Part shown: positions 1 to 9,731 of the stretch, piece after piece
How the letters are laid out: every line of letters starts with the position of its first letter
Numbering within the stretch: position 1 is the first letter of the stretch
From: Cerioporus squamosus
Taxonomy: Eukaryota; Basidiomycota; Agaricomycetes; Polyporales; Polyporaceae
Length of the DNA: 38,346 nt
Assembly: GCA_022592435.1 (NCBI GenBank)
Contig: JABYQS010000270.1
Span: 1 to 38,346 of the forward strand
Direction: 5' to 3'
The notes under the pieces: model-generated
Database searches by the model: none
What the model was told of the DNA's origin: nothing
Seen by the model: the letters and a program-made list of their open reading frames with translations, nothing else
Made by a program: the position numbers and the translations under genes

Positions 1-922
1 GTATCTTGAGGTAGTCCACGCTCCGCTGCACGAGCTTGTCGCACTGGTACTTGTGCCCCAGACGGATGTACGCGGAGATCTCGTGGAAGGTGGGTTCATA
101 CCTGGACGTTGTTGTCAGTATCTGTCTTCTGTCGGGCCCGAAAGCATACCTCAAGCTGCCGTCTACGAAGGCTCGCAGGAAGTGCCGCATGTCCTCTGGG
201 GAGTCCGAGACCTGCACAGTGGCGCAAGATCCACCCGCTGACGGAGATGGCTGAGGCAAGGACAGCATGTCCTTGAAGAACCCTGATTGCTTCATGAGCG
301 GGCCTTTGTATATCCGGAATTCGACGCCCCCGGCGACAATTGAGAGGTTTCCGTCCTCGAACCAGAGCTCCTCGTCGTGCTGTGGCGACCAGTCTTCGAC
401 AGGCGCCGTGTCGACAGGCGCGGGACTTGGGTTCCACGACTCTCCCATGTCCACCAGCTTCTCACACCGGTCGGCGTAGGCGGTTCTGCAGGGTCTATGA
501 CCACTGTCGGGGACGTCGACGACTGTGCGTCGTTTTGTGGTGCATCGTCCTCGTCAGCGGGAACGTCGATGGCCACTGGATGGAGGACAGGTGTCGGTGC
601 TCGAGGAGTGCTCAGAGGAGATGGCGCATCCTCTTGTAAGCCTTGAAGGTCGCCCGCTACGGCTGGAACGGGCTCAGCCGCGACGATGACTGGAGAGCCC
701 GGAGGACTGGGACTTGGGCTCAAGTCCTCCGTTTGGACGGCGACAGCAATGCTCTCCGGGCGGACCTGAACGGGTTCAGTATCCATGGGAGGGATGTCTC
801 CCAGGAGACGCAATGCCGCAAAGGGCGAGTAGGACTGCTATCGAGGGCGTCAGTGCGGTGAAAGCGCTGCACAAAGACACGAGAGTGGCACATACGATGT
901 ACGACGACAGCACACGCCACAT
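1..922 (-). pseudogene. BTB/POZ domain gene A, copy 1 (frameshifted, 3' end outside window)
   Basis: My model starts at ATG 922 with a nine-codon exon (922-896). A 58-nt intron (895-838, donor GTATGT, branch CTGAC, acceptor TAG) puts the next exon (837-150) in frame. A second intron (149-102, GTATGC, branch CTGAC, CAG) leads to exon 3, which leaves the window at base 1. The protein begins with a long Ser/Pro/acidic, probably disordered segment, followed by the agaricomycete BTB core (DEELWFEDGN, then VEFRIYKGPL). Near 455 one C is missing relative to units 2 and 3, in the codons after PPTPTG, which shifts the frame before the BTB core. BTB domains usually mediate dimerisation or Cul3 binding; the role of this family in fungi is unknown. 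Gene A sits upstream of gene B on the same strand. Confidence 0.8.
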
Positions 923-1372
923 GCTGTCAGGCGAATGTCGTTGCGAAGTACGTTAGCTTGCGACCCTGCGCCCGTGGAGGAGATGGGATTCGCAGCTCAA
1001 GATAGAGTTGCGCAGATGACGCGGACCTCGCAGGATGTAGTCGTTTGTTCGCACCGCCTCAAGAACTCCAGCCTGAGGCTGCGCGGCAGCCACATGTCCG
1101 GCACGAGGCCTGCACCGAAGTTCCCAAACTCGGTATCTTGACATTAACGCAGGGATGCGCGGACATTTACGAGACGCTTCATCCAGCAGCTTCAGGGTCC
1201 GTGTCAACGCGATGGGTATTCAATATAATACATTGTTGTCCCCTGATGCCGGCAGACAGTATCGTACAAACAAACCACTGTGAATTTGACGGGCTCAGTC
1301 TGTCCTCTTGACGTTGACCTGGGAATCCACATGTCAGCGTGAGAGATCGACAGCAAAGGGACAACCTACCGC
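923..1372. other. Spacer between BTB genes A and B
   Basis: About 450 bp lie between the gene A start codon and the gene B stop codon. The spacer should hold the gene A promoter and the gene B 3' end, both on the minus strand. I see an AT-rich patch at 1220-1235 that reads TATTATAT on the minus strand, and an intron-like segment (donor GTAGGT, branch CTGAC, acceptor CCCAG on the minus strand) just beyond the gene B stop. I see no convincing coding sequence. The same spacer recurs at 22758-23207 and 36871-37324. Confidence 0.5.
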
Positions 1373-2432
1373 TCAAGTTTCCTTCTTGGGGGTTGTACCC
1401 CATCCCTCGACAGTGAGGTTCAACATCGCAGGGATGTTCTGCCAGACCTCCTTCTGCAAGCGCTTCGGACGCTCGCCCTCGAGCATCTTGTAGCAGCGAT
1501 TGCACAGCTCGCGCTCCTCGTCCCGACTGTCCACGTACACCATCCACGACGCATACCAGTCCACGCAGGAGATGACGTCGTCCTTCGCGTTGCCGAGCTC
1601 GTTCAGCATGCGCTGGAGAACGCGCCCGCAGCACGCAGTGTGCTTGCAGTTCGGGGAGACGACTGTGCGGAACATCTGGTGCGCGATGCGGGCGCTCGCC
1701 TGGGCCATCTTGGTTCGCCCGACGAAGCACCGCCCGAGGTCCTCCCCGGACAGCGTCTCGCGGGTCCCGTCCTCGCGCGCGAAGCCCTCGACAATGTCCA
1801 CGCCAAGCGTGCAGCAGTCCATGAGTGCCGTCGGGAGCATGCGCAGGTCTCCTGTCAGGCGCGCGAGGTTCACGACGCCGATGGAGTGGATGGTCTTGAA
1901 GGAGGGCGGACGGACGAGGTTGGAAGGATACCAGACATCGAAGTCGTCCGTGTAGTACTTGCGAAGGAGGTCCATGTTGCGTTGGACGAGGTGGTCGACC
2001 TCGTACTTGTGTCCTAAGCGGACGCACGCAGAGATCTCGTCGAATGTTGGTTCGTGTGGTCCGGTTCTGAGCGACTCATGAGAACATACACAAGATGTAA
2101 CCAGCCGGCCAAACTAACCGTAGTGTCCGTCCAGAGACGAATACGCGGAGGAAATGGCGCAGGTCCTCCGGGGAGTCTAGCAGGTGCACAGTAGCGCAGG
2201 ATGCGTCCCCCGTCCGCTCCCAGTCGTGCGCCTCGTCGGGTTGCGGGAGGGACAGCATGTCCTTGAATATCGGTGAGTGCGCGACCAGGGGTCCCTGGTA
2301 GATCCGGAACTCGACATCGCGAGCGACCAGGACGAGGTTCCCGTCCGGGAACCACAGCTCTTCGTCTCTGTGCACGAGACATGCGTCTGTTTCGAGTGGA
2401 AGAGACGGAGATGCTGGGCGACTGTGCTTCAT
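1373..2432 (-). CDS. BTB/POZ domain protein, gene B copy 1 (intact, 335 aa)
   Basis: The coding exons are 2432-2119 and 2066-1373, separated by a 52-nt intron (donor GTTAGT, acceptor CTCAG) that keeps the frame. A further 56-nt intron (2489-2434, GTGAGT, branch CTAAC, CAG) lies immediately upstream of the ATG, probably in the 5' leader, because the upstream frame meets a TAG. The BTB core starts near residue 21 (HRDEELWFPDGN, VEFRIYQGPL, KDMLSLPQP). The helical part follows (FDEISACVRLGHKYEV, IGVVNLARL). The C-terminal third is Cys-rich (CKHTACC and CNRCY), possibly metal-binding. Copies 1 and 2 have the same length and differ by a handful of residues. The fold is confident and the partner is unknown. 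Confidence 0.88.
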
Positions 2433-2489
2433 GCTGAACGTAATCAATGTTAGAGCCAGAGGCGCATCGCTGTTGGACGTTCTACTCAC

Positions 2490-2990
2490 GCTGGTGACCG
2501 GGGAGTCTCTGGTTGTTCGTCTTCGCGGGGGCTAGGACGGCCCTACCGGTTGTTGTTGTTGTCGAAGTCCTGATTGGTTTGGGGCATCCTGGGAGACCTG
2601 CTGGGGTTATATCACACAGGGGTTGTGGCATGGAAGGGTCACATGTGGGCCTCCCGTGCGGTGACTGCGCGGACCTGGGATGTCGTCGCTGCAGGAGAGT
2701 CGCGATCACAAAGTCTGCACGACGATCGCTGACGTCACGCGTGTGCGCGGCGGTGCAGAGGCGCGCGGGAGAGCAGCGCAGCTGCTCCGAGTCTCTCTCT
2801 CACTCTCTCTCTCGCGTGCACTCCGTCTCCCTGCCTCTGCGCCTGTCCGCCTGTCCTCCCGTCCTCCCCTGCCCGCCGTCCTCTCCTGCCCTACCGTCCT
2901 CCGCTGCTCGCCCTCTCGACTCAACGATCCGTGCGCTGGTGGAGAGGGAGCTTGGTGGAGGCAGGGAAGGCCGGCTGTAGTACGCTTTCG
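2490..2990. promoter_or_regulatory. CT-rich promoter-like region upstream of BTB gene B, copy 1
   Basis: A perfect palindromic TGACGTCA (CRE/ATF-type site) lies at 2730-2737. It is followed on the plus strand by a long pyrimidine tract (about 2785-2920) beginning with CT dinucleotide runs. Such CT-rich tracts are common just upstream of fungal transcription starts. Their position here suggests a promoter firing to the right, with the gene B promoter firing to the left from the same region. No plus-strand gene directly downstream could be modelled with confidence. Confidence 0.4.
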
Positions 2991-3620
2991 CGAGCACAGC
3001 AATGCGATCTCTCTGAACATTCCACGCACCTTGTCCGTTTCCTCCGCGTGTCTCCGCACGCAACACCATCCCAAATACCCATGGTACGTTCATACGAACC
3101 ATTCACAGCTCTCGTCCGAGACCTAGGCTCGCGCGTTGGCAGCAGCGCGCTCCAGTTGCTCGGTCATGACGCCTGCGGCTCTCGCCGCTGCACGACATCA
3201 CAAGGTCAGTCTCCATGTAGCTAGAGTATCTCGGCGATGCTGACTCGATCCCTCTAGCCGTCAGCTAGAAGCTTATTACGCCATGCGACGGCCGAGAGAT
3301 CCTGGCGACTGCACAGTGCACGCACGTCGCAATCTCTAACCAAGAACCCCGTTGGCGCACCCGATCCCGCCCTCCATCTGCCTCGCGACTACGTCGCAAC
3401 GCTTGCAAATGTCTCTGCTAAACGTTAGCCGGTCCATCGTCGATGCTCCGACCGCCGCCTCGCAGGCAATGACAAAATCTCTGCCGACTGCCCGACAGAC
3501 TCCCCCGTACCGGCTGTGCATCGTCGCGCGTGCATGCGCTTTTGGACGCAGTCGATAGCGACGTGCTCCACGAACCTGGGAAGGTGCGTTTCGCGCGGAT
3601 CGGATGACTCTATGTCCGTC
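2991..3620. other. No confident gene; scattered splice-like signals
   Basis: Open frames here are short and conflict between strands. There are plus-strand donor-like sequences (GTCAGT near 3205, GTGCGT near 3583) with matching CTAG acceptors. These may be remnants of exons leading into the repeat array that follows, but no frame stays open across them. The segment is nearly identical in unit 2. Confidence 0.4.
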
Positions 3621-5300
3621 TACGCCCGGATCATTGCACACTCACGCCCCTTATTGCAACTCACTCGCCCTCTAGAGCTCCAGCCGTGTCCGAACACAGC
3701 GTCCGGACACGCCTGCACCTCCTTGGGTCTACACGCACCAGTTTCGCGCCGATTGGAAGAGGGTGAAAATCGTGTCCAAAACGCGATTTCATTGCTCCTC
3801 GGGAGACCCGAACGAGCACCTCGCCCTCCCGCCGCCTCCCCGCCACGGTGACCCTCACAACCGACTCCGGCACCAGCGGCTGACTCACGCGAGTGCCGTA
3901 AGACGTCACGAACACGCCGGAACGACGCCGTTCGCTGTGCCCGACTTCGCGGTCGCCGCACCACAAAGTGTGGCATATCTCCCGCAAATCACCCGCGAAC
4001 GCGATGAAACTGAGCGTCCTCGGACGCACTACACCCCAGCAGTCCACACACCCATCCGTCAGCCGCCACGACGAGGTCTGGAAATCGGTCATCAGACCCG
4101 ACTTCATTGCACCTCCCGCCGCCAACCACGTCCGCCCGCTCTCTCGGGCGCGCTGCTCATCCGGCCGACGCGCAGCAAGCAGCGCCGTACTATGCCGATA
4201 TTAGAGCATGCATGCAGCCCTTTCCCGTGCAGCCCGGACGCGTTCAAGGCTCGGCACTCCTCGTCCATGCCCGGGCGGCGCCCCAACACAAGACCGGCCA
4301 GATCTCGGCCGCCTCTGCACGTATCGGGCTCAAACCACGTCGCCCGAGACGCACCGAACATCCCACATTGGCTCCACGACTTTGCGCGCCGCCCCGCTGA
4401 GGTCTCAAAATCGGTCCGAAGACACGATTTCCATGGCATCTTCGCCCGCAGGACAACTGTCCTCCGGCTCTCTCGCCCGTGCAGCGCGTCCGGCCGGTGC
4501 GCGACGGCTTGTACCTCGTCATGGCGGACCTCAAGAGCCTGGCCGACGCGGTTACGCGTCACGGAGACGCGTATGAACATCGGGGAGTCGTCTGCCTCCT
4601 GCCCGGCTGGCCGCCTGCACGCCGACACTGAACCGGCCGTATCTCGACCATCCCGGGGCCGATCGACATCAACTCAGGTGCGATTGGACGCACTGAACAG
4701 TCCGCATCGACTGCACAATACCGTGCGCCGCCCTCCGCACGTCTCAAAATCGCTCTCGAGGGCCGATTTCATTGCGCTCGTCCCCAGGCCCGACTTCCAC
4801 GCGGCCTCTCGGCCGCGCACCACGCCCGACCGCGTGGCAACGCAATGCGCCGTGGAACTGCGAGCTGCACGCTGCTGCTCAATCTGGTTTCGCGTCGTCT
4901 ACTCGTGTTCGACAATCTGACCTCGTCAGTGCCCGGGCATACCCGACGCTCGTCCGGCCGTATCTCGACGACCCCGCGGCCGCCCGACGCCAACGCGAGT
5001 CCGCTGGGATGGCGCATCGACGGCTCGCATCCACGCGCCGCTCCTGGCACGTCCTCAAGTCGCTCTCGAGGAGCGAGTCCGTGGCTCTCTCGCCCCGGCC
5101 GGCTTCCTCCTCCAAGCCTGCACCGGCCCTGCACGCTCTTGGACGAGCCGCAGACACTCAACGCGTCCCCACGGCTATAGAGGCCCTGTTCGACACCCGG
5201 ACGCGTGATAGAAACTCGTTCGCGCGACGGTCCACCCCGAGAGGGCAGTCAGTCTCGCGGACTCGGACTCGCGATCTGAGCCCGGTACGTCGATGAAGCG
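3621..5300. repeat. Degenerate tandem repeat array, period about 310-340 bp, copy 1
   Basis: At least five diverged copies share a core that reads roughly CAAAATCG, eight to twelve variable bases, then CGATTTCATTGC. The AAATCG/AAGTCG element falls at 3767, 4082, 4408, 4747 and 5057, so the spacings are 315, 326, 339 and 310. A second anchor, GGCCGTATCTCGAC, recurs at about 4639 and 4959. On the minus strand the core translates to MKS....DF.T variants, but successive copies change frame because the period is not a multiple of three. Long open frames across the array on both strands are therefore probably a product of high GC content. Confidence 0.75.
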
Positions 5301-5651
5301 GTCTGCCGCCTACGCAGACGTCGGAGCTGCCGCAGGACAAGGGCGGCGCAGGCTCCCGGGCCGCCTGCGTTGCTCCTTGCTTACTCGCCGGACAGTCGGC
5401 GTTGGGTAGTCGCCTCGGGGACGACATCGCGCCGACTCCGGAGTGCGCGTCGCCGCGGCTCAAGACCGCACTTCCCGGCCGCGGCATAACACAAGCGGGT
5501 CAGGAAACGTGCAAAGTGAGCCGTGAATGCTCACGCGCATGTCTGTCGTGCTGATCACTTTACACAGGCACCCTGTCTGGACCTCTGAGTCCAAAGCCGG
5601 GCCGGGCACTGAACGCAAGACTGCGGTAACGATAGGACACCGGCGTGCCTC
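5301..5651. other. No confident gene; one clear intron-like segment
   Basis: A typical plus-strand intron can be seen at 5516-5567 (donor GTGAGC, branch GCTGAT, acceptor CACAG, 52 nt). Flanking frames are open but I could not build a gene from them. Long open frames occur on both strands from here to about 6280, as expected at this base composition. Confidence 0.35.
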
Positions 5652-6749
5652 TCAAGGCTCACAAGAACGCCAGCAAGGCGTGTGCAAATGTCTCGAAGCT
5701 CGGGGCCTCTGGACGGCACTCGGCGCACTGCCCATGGCCATAGGAAGGCGGACATGCAGCGGCGCAGGCTGCGGGAGACTTGGAGAGCTCGGGAGCGCAT
5801 CGCAGACGCGAGCGCGAGCACGACGCAGTCTCGGGTGCCACGGCCGAGGACGTCGTGCTCGCGCGTCGCGGCCGGGAGGCGTTGGGCCTGCGCTGTGCAG
5901 TGCGCGCCCGTGTGTAGTAGACAGCCCGTGTAGCGTAGTCTTTCGAATACATCTCATGTGCCCCGGGACGAACGGCGTGCTGCAATGCAAGATGCGTTTA
6001 GTACGAAGGAGGAGGCTGCATGGGAGCCGGTATGGAGCGTGCGGCTCTGTGTGTAGGATGCGACGGCCGACGGGGAGGCCGGAAGACGTCTCTTGGCCGC
6101 CAGGAACGCGTCCGAAGCTTGACAGCACGGACAGTGTCCTAGCGGCCTGTGGGAGCATGTGCATCCGCGAGACGCAGTTAGATTCCGTACAAGACTCCAA
6201 TGAGTACGAGAGCACTTACGTTTGCCGGCAGAGTGTCGGATTCATGCATGCTTCTCATCTGCGCGAAGGGATGCGTTGAGTAGCTTCGCGTTCTGAACGC
6301 GTAGCAGTACTTACTCGAAGTCGAGCGAGTCCGCAAGCTGTGCGAGCTCCGAGTCTCTACGGCAGTGATCTGCGCAACAAGCATAGTGAGAGTACTATGC
6401 TGCTTGGGATATGCCAGTGGAGAGAACGTACCTCCGGGTTCGGCTCTGCGTGCACTGTCCGCGGCTTCATCTGGAGGGCCGAAGAGGTCACTAAGCAAGT
6501 CTGATGGTTGCACGGAGGAGGACTGACTCGGAGCTCGATCGTACGTGTGCTTCCTGAGCGACGGAGCGAGTTGCGAAGGCTATAAAAGAGTGCGTCAGCG
6601 GAGGATGATGGATCGCGAAGGCATGGGCACCGGCCGCGTCATGCGAGCTTCCCTCCCGAGTGTCCTAAATTTCAGGTATGTGTTAGCATAGGACTCGTCA
6701 TTTGCCAGGGCTTGAGACTCACCATGGATACGTCGAGGAGCTCTTCCAT
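5652..6749 (-). CDS. Putative multi-exon gene D, copy 1 (family not recognised)
   Basis: Five consecutive minus-strand introns have good signals: 6722-6665 (GTGAGT, branch GCTAAC), about 6630-6580 (weak donor GTGCCC, branch GCTGAC), 6431-6370 (GTACGT), 6314 to 6259 or 6254 (GTAAGT) and 6219-6147 (GTAAGT). The exon 6579-6432 joins 6369-6315 in frame and reads as a Ser-rich, acidic segment (PSDLLSDLFGPPDEAADSA, then RRDSELAQLADSLDF). The last exon from 6146 stays open to 5652 and becomes Arg/Pro-rich. The start is unresolved: ATG 6749 gives a competing frame. The copy in unit 2 has a net 12-bp deletion in the last exon that preserves the frame. Confidence 0.4.
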
Positions 6750-7569
6750 GTCCAGTCACTACTACTGGGTCAGTGGCATGGCAGACGAGAAAGGTCGGAC
6801 GAGCAAGAGCGATGCATACGTACCTGATTGACTTGAGACAGCATGCTAACCTGTTTGACAGCCGTCAGCAATGAACAGGATATACGAGTCAAGATAAGAA
6901 GACGGACCTTCTTCGATTGATGAGCCGTCGACGCGTCGGACCATCGGGGATCGGGTACCTGGCAAGCGTGAGCATAAGTACCGGGCACTGGGACAGCCTA
7001 CGAGTAGCGTCAAGATCGCCGCAGTATAGGATGTTGCAAGGGAGGGAGGACGAACATGGGATGGGAGTCGAAACCAACAGTACCGGGAGGTATAGTACCA
7101 CTAGAGTCGCGATGACGGAAGGGGAAAGTACAACAAGGTTAGTATCATACGCAATGGAACACTGAGCATAAGGTAGAAGCAATGATACGGAAGAACAAGC
7201 AGTCAACGAGTACGAGCAAAGAGATATCGTAAACGAAACATAAGCGAGTGGGGAAGGGAGACAAGGTGGGGGACAAGCAACATGAAGGGCAGAAAGGGCA
7301 GGAGGGATGGGGAGGTCGAGCGCGAGGGGCGGAGGTACTTATAGACGGCAGGATCGCATTCACGGAATGCTCCACCGTTCTTGCTCTCCGGGGTCCGAGT
7401 ACCAGCAGGAACTTGAGGGCCGACCGTGTCGACTTATCGTCCAACCAGCGGGCGACACGGAGTGATGAGGGCGCGGAAGAGCGGGTTCAGGGAGTCGAGA
7501 CGGAGGAGAAAGACTGAGACGATTCGACGCGAAAGAAGTCCGCGCATCTAGTGCATGGCTGTTCAGATG
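6750..7569. promoter_or_regulatory. Leader and promoter-like region between genes D and C (minus strand)
   Basis: On the minus strand a TATAAGT (7339-7343 core) is followed by a pyrimidine-rich stretch (about 7320-7230), a common layout for a fungal promoter and start region. It precedes further intron-like signals (TTGCTGACGG with acceptor CAAACAG near 6861, donor GTACGT near 6822). This suggests that the transcript of gene D begins near 7300 and has a spliced leader. No long conserved frame is convincing here. The unit 2 copy is almost identical. Confidence 0.35.
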
Positions 7570-7973
7570 TTACGGCACATAGACGCCAGGAAGCTGATGA
7601 GGTGATTCCGGCTTGAATTCTGGTCGTAGCGGCGGCATATCGAGGGAGGACACCAGGGTCATCGAATGGGAGCATTCTGCGCATTTCCCTAGGTTTCCCA
7701 TGAGTTTCAGCGTAGTATAGCCTCTACAAAAGCGGTACCTACCTGCTCTATACGCTTCTTGAGCCTCTGATTGAGGGAGGTTTGACTGCAGAGGGGAAAC
7801 TTGTCTTGCGGACGCTGCAGCCGCGTCCTGGAACTCCAGTTGGCCCGGAAGCTGGAAGAGTTGCCCGGATTATCGCATAAATCAGCATGTATCAATTACT
7901 AGCTATAGCATATATAGCTTACATTATGCGTATCGTCTACTGGCGCACTTTGAAGTATGATGATAGCAAGCAT
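7570..7973 (-). CDS. Putative small three-exon protein, gene C copy 1 (92 aa)
   Basis: Exon 1 is 7973-7923 (17 codons from ATG), the intron 7922-7852 (GTAAGC, branch GCTGAT, TTCCAG), exon 2 7851-7743, the intron 7742-7689 (GTAGGT, branch GCTGAAAC, CTAG) and exon 3 7688-7570, ending in TAA. All joints keep one frame, giving 92 residues. The N-terminus is short and hydrophobic (MLAIIILQSAPVDD), followed by a Gln/Ala/Ser-rich middle, one CXXC (KCAECS) and a Pro-rich end (LRPEFKPESPHQ). I recognise no family. The hydrophobic start could be a weak signal or anchor segment. The same model fits unit 2 exactly. Confidence 0.45.
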
Positions 7974-8028
7974 GGGAGAGGAGAGCCGCCGAGCGTTGAA
8001 AGTTGGGTCGAAGCTCGAGAGCGCTTAG

Positions 8029-8447
8029 CTTGCCTTTTGCGGACGAGGCGCGTTCCGACGGCGATGTAACGCTCGTCTTTCATTCGACTGGCATGCGTAC
8101 GGCTCAGACTCTCGCCATTGCACGCTGTTCTCTCAGGTAAGCCCAGTTTTTTCCTATTGTGTGCTCTCCTTCTCTATTTCTCTTGCTTCGAGGCTCCCTT
8201 TCCCACTGCCTGACCACTTCTAGCTCGATCTCAGGCTCAAGTCCGACGGCCACAACTTCCAAATTGTCTCTGTGAGTTCGTGTTTACATGTGGCATCCCG
8301 AGATGTATTGCAATGTAAGCTACTGCAGTCTATGCTTGATTCACACAGGACAGATGCTACACCGATATGGGGCCAGCAGCATTCCCTCGAGCTGCACCAC
8401 TCCTCCAAGTCCCTATCTCGGTCCCCGACCACTCTCGAGTTCTCTAA
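8029..8447 (+). CDS. 3' exons of a putative gene I, copy 1 (family not recognised)
   Basis: Three exons join in phase 0: open frame up to 8136, intron 8137-8223 (GTAAGC, branch CTGAC, TCTAG), exon 8224-8271, intron 8272-8348 (GTGAGT to CACAG), and exon 8349-8447 ending in TAA. The combined product reads smoothly (FDWHAYGSDSRHCTLFSQ, LDLRLKSDGHNFQIVS, DRCYTDM, then VPISVPDHSRVL). The 5' end is not resolved: the frame opens after a TAG at 8026-8028, where an acceptor-like CTTAG occurs, so upstream exons are likely. In unit 2 the product differs at a few residues and stays open. Confidence 0.45.
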
Positions 8448-8527
8448 GCAGAGGCCGGCCCTTCTCCTCAGCCAACCAGGTGCGCTTCTCCAGCTGAATA
8501 GGAGGAGCTCTTGGCGCTCCGTCTGAA

Positions 8528-8797
8528 TCATACTCTAGAGCGTCTTTGGGGTGGCGGAGTGGAATTCTTTTCGGGCGATCCTCTGTGCCGGCTTCTTTCC
8601 TGACGCGCTCGCGCAGCCGCGTTCTGGCCAGCTCCGCTGTATCCCCATACTTGTGAGCTCCCCATGCTCCTCAGCAGCTTTAGCCCATGGTATCTGGCAT
8701 GGGCCTTGGTCTCTGTGTTCTGAACACCACTGCCAGTAGCCTGTGATCCTCTTGTGTACTTTACTGGCAGGTAACTCAACGAGTCTACAAGCGTCAT
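8528..8797 (-). CDS. Small ORF J, copy 1 (possible relic, 89 aa)
   Basis: An uninterrupted 89-residue frame from ATG 8797 is conserved without change in unit 2. A second overlapping frame (8535-8807, TTG at its 5' end) is also open and reads plausibly, with LVELPASKVHKR and YWQWCSEHRDQ, so the true frame is not certain. Base composition here is more AT-rich than in the neighbouring candidates, which would fit remnants of an older coding sequence. No family is recognised. Confidence 0.25.
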   Translation of the reverse strand: MTLVDSLSYLPVKYTRGSQATGSGVQNTETKAHARYHGLKLLRSMGSSQVWGYSGAGQNAAARARQERSRHRGSPEKNSTPPPQRRSRV

Positions 8798-9131
8798 CTA
8801 AGCCCAACCAGTATTCAGAAGAGACAATAGATGTTCAGGGTCTGATTGAACTTTTTATTTAGGCGATATGGCTTGCCGACAGACCCGGGATGGCCGTAAT
8901 GTGACAGAGAAGTCCGCTGCGCCTGAAGATGTCCGAGATACGTAAGACATCGCAGCCACTGAACATCCATACCAAGATCCTGTTCGCGCATTCTCATCAT
9001 GTGAACTCTTGACCAGTATTCTGAGCTGTTCAGGATGAACTGAATATACTCTGAGTAGTTTTACCCAGTCCTGCATCTCAAGAACACACAAGTACTCTCA
9101 GCTCAGCCCTGCGAACTCGGCTGGCGCTGCA

Positions 9132-9357
9132 TCAAGGGATTCCTAAATGCTTCAGCAGGTATCCAGGTACAGAGTCCAATGCTGTCATGACGTCAGTGCT
9201 TCCTGGGTCCAGCCTGAGTTTTATTTTGAGCTGATTGAGCTTCTCGTTGCCATAGACCCTGGATGTTTTCTTATGAATATTCCCTAAAGGCTTGGTCCGC
9301 ATTCTTGCTTGCAACATGTCCATGCGCCCATGAGAGTACTTAGCTGTATAGCAGAAC
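9132..9357 (-). pseudogene. Gene K copy 1, 3' part, disrupted by retrotransposon
   Basis: This is the downstream (C-terminal) part of a minus-strand frame that is continuous in unit 2 (30963-31301). It reads MFCYTAKYSHGRMDML at the break and ends LLKHLGIP with a stop at 9132. The retrotransposon entered at 9358-9362, separating this part from the upstream half at 17030-17137. I cannot assign the protein; its Lys/Met-rich, relatively AT-rich sequence resembles neither the BTB genes nor the retrotransposon. Confidence 0.5.
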
Positions 9358-9362
9358 ATGAG
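9358..9362. repeat. Target-site duplication, left copy (ATGAG)
   Basis: The five bases ATGAG precede the TG of the 5' LTR and recur after the CA of the 3' LTR at 17025-17029. Unit 2 has a single ATGAG at 31189-31193 in otherwise identical flanks. A 5-bp duplication is the norm for Ty3/Gypsy integrases. Confidence 0.97.
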
Positions 9363-9686
9363 TGTTACATCCCGTGCTCCAAGACACCCAACTCCGGACT
9401 CAACTCCGACCGGACTCCGGTTCGTCCGTTGACTCATACTTACTTCCTCATCCTTTCGTTGTGACTCATCCTTACTACGATACTTACCCCTTATTATCCG
9501 CTCCCCTCGGACTCCGATCACCTCCGCAGTCCCGATAGTATTACCCGTTTGTATCCGCACTTGTATCCACTTGTATCCGCACTTGCCTCCATTTCCTATT
9601 GGCTACTTACTTGCTTCCGCCTTGGCACCGGACTCCGACTCCTGTCTCTACTTTTAGCTTACCCCTTTCGGACCTCCGGACTTTAG

Positions 9687-9693
9687 TATTTAA
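9687..9693 (+). promoter_or_regulatory. TATA-type box of the retrotransposon promoter (TATTTAA)
   Basis: TATTTAAG lies 34 bases upstream of the predicted transcript start at A9721, a normal distance for RNA polymerase II. The same box is at 16627-16633 in the 3' LTR. Confidence 0.65.
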
Positions 9694-9720
9694 GTCTGCT
9701 TGTATTCTCCCTTAGACCTC

Positions 9721-9731
9721 AGTTCTGATAT
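9721..9731 (+). promoter_or_regulatory. Predicted mRNA 5' end / self-primer (AGTTCTGATAT)
   Basis: These 11 bases are the exact reverse complement of 10087-10097, just inside the 5' LTR. In Tf1 and sushi-group elements the first 11 bases of the transcript fold back on the primer-binding site and prime reverse transcription. The A at 9721 follows a C (YR initiator) and sits 34 bases after the TATA box, so the complementarity and the promoter independently point to the same start. Confidence 0.75.

Noticed and set aside
3763..4920. A 385-codon plus-strand open frame, and long minus-strand frames opposite it
   Set aside because: They cover the degenerate 320-bp repeat array. The repeat period is not a multiple of three, so the repeated motif changes frame from copy to copy. 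Both strands are open because of high GC content.
6581..6588. TATAAAAG on the plus strand as a promoter
   Set aside because: It coincides with the pyrimidine tract and acceptor (CTCTTTTATAG) of a minus-strand intron of gene D, and no plus-strand gene follows at the right distance.
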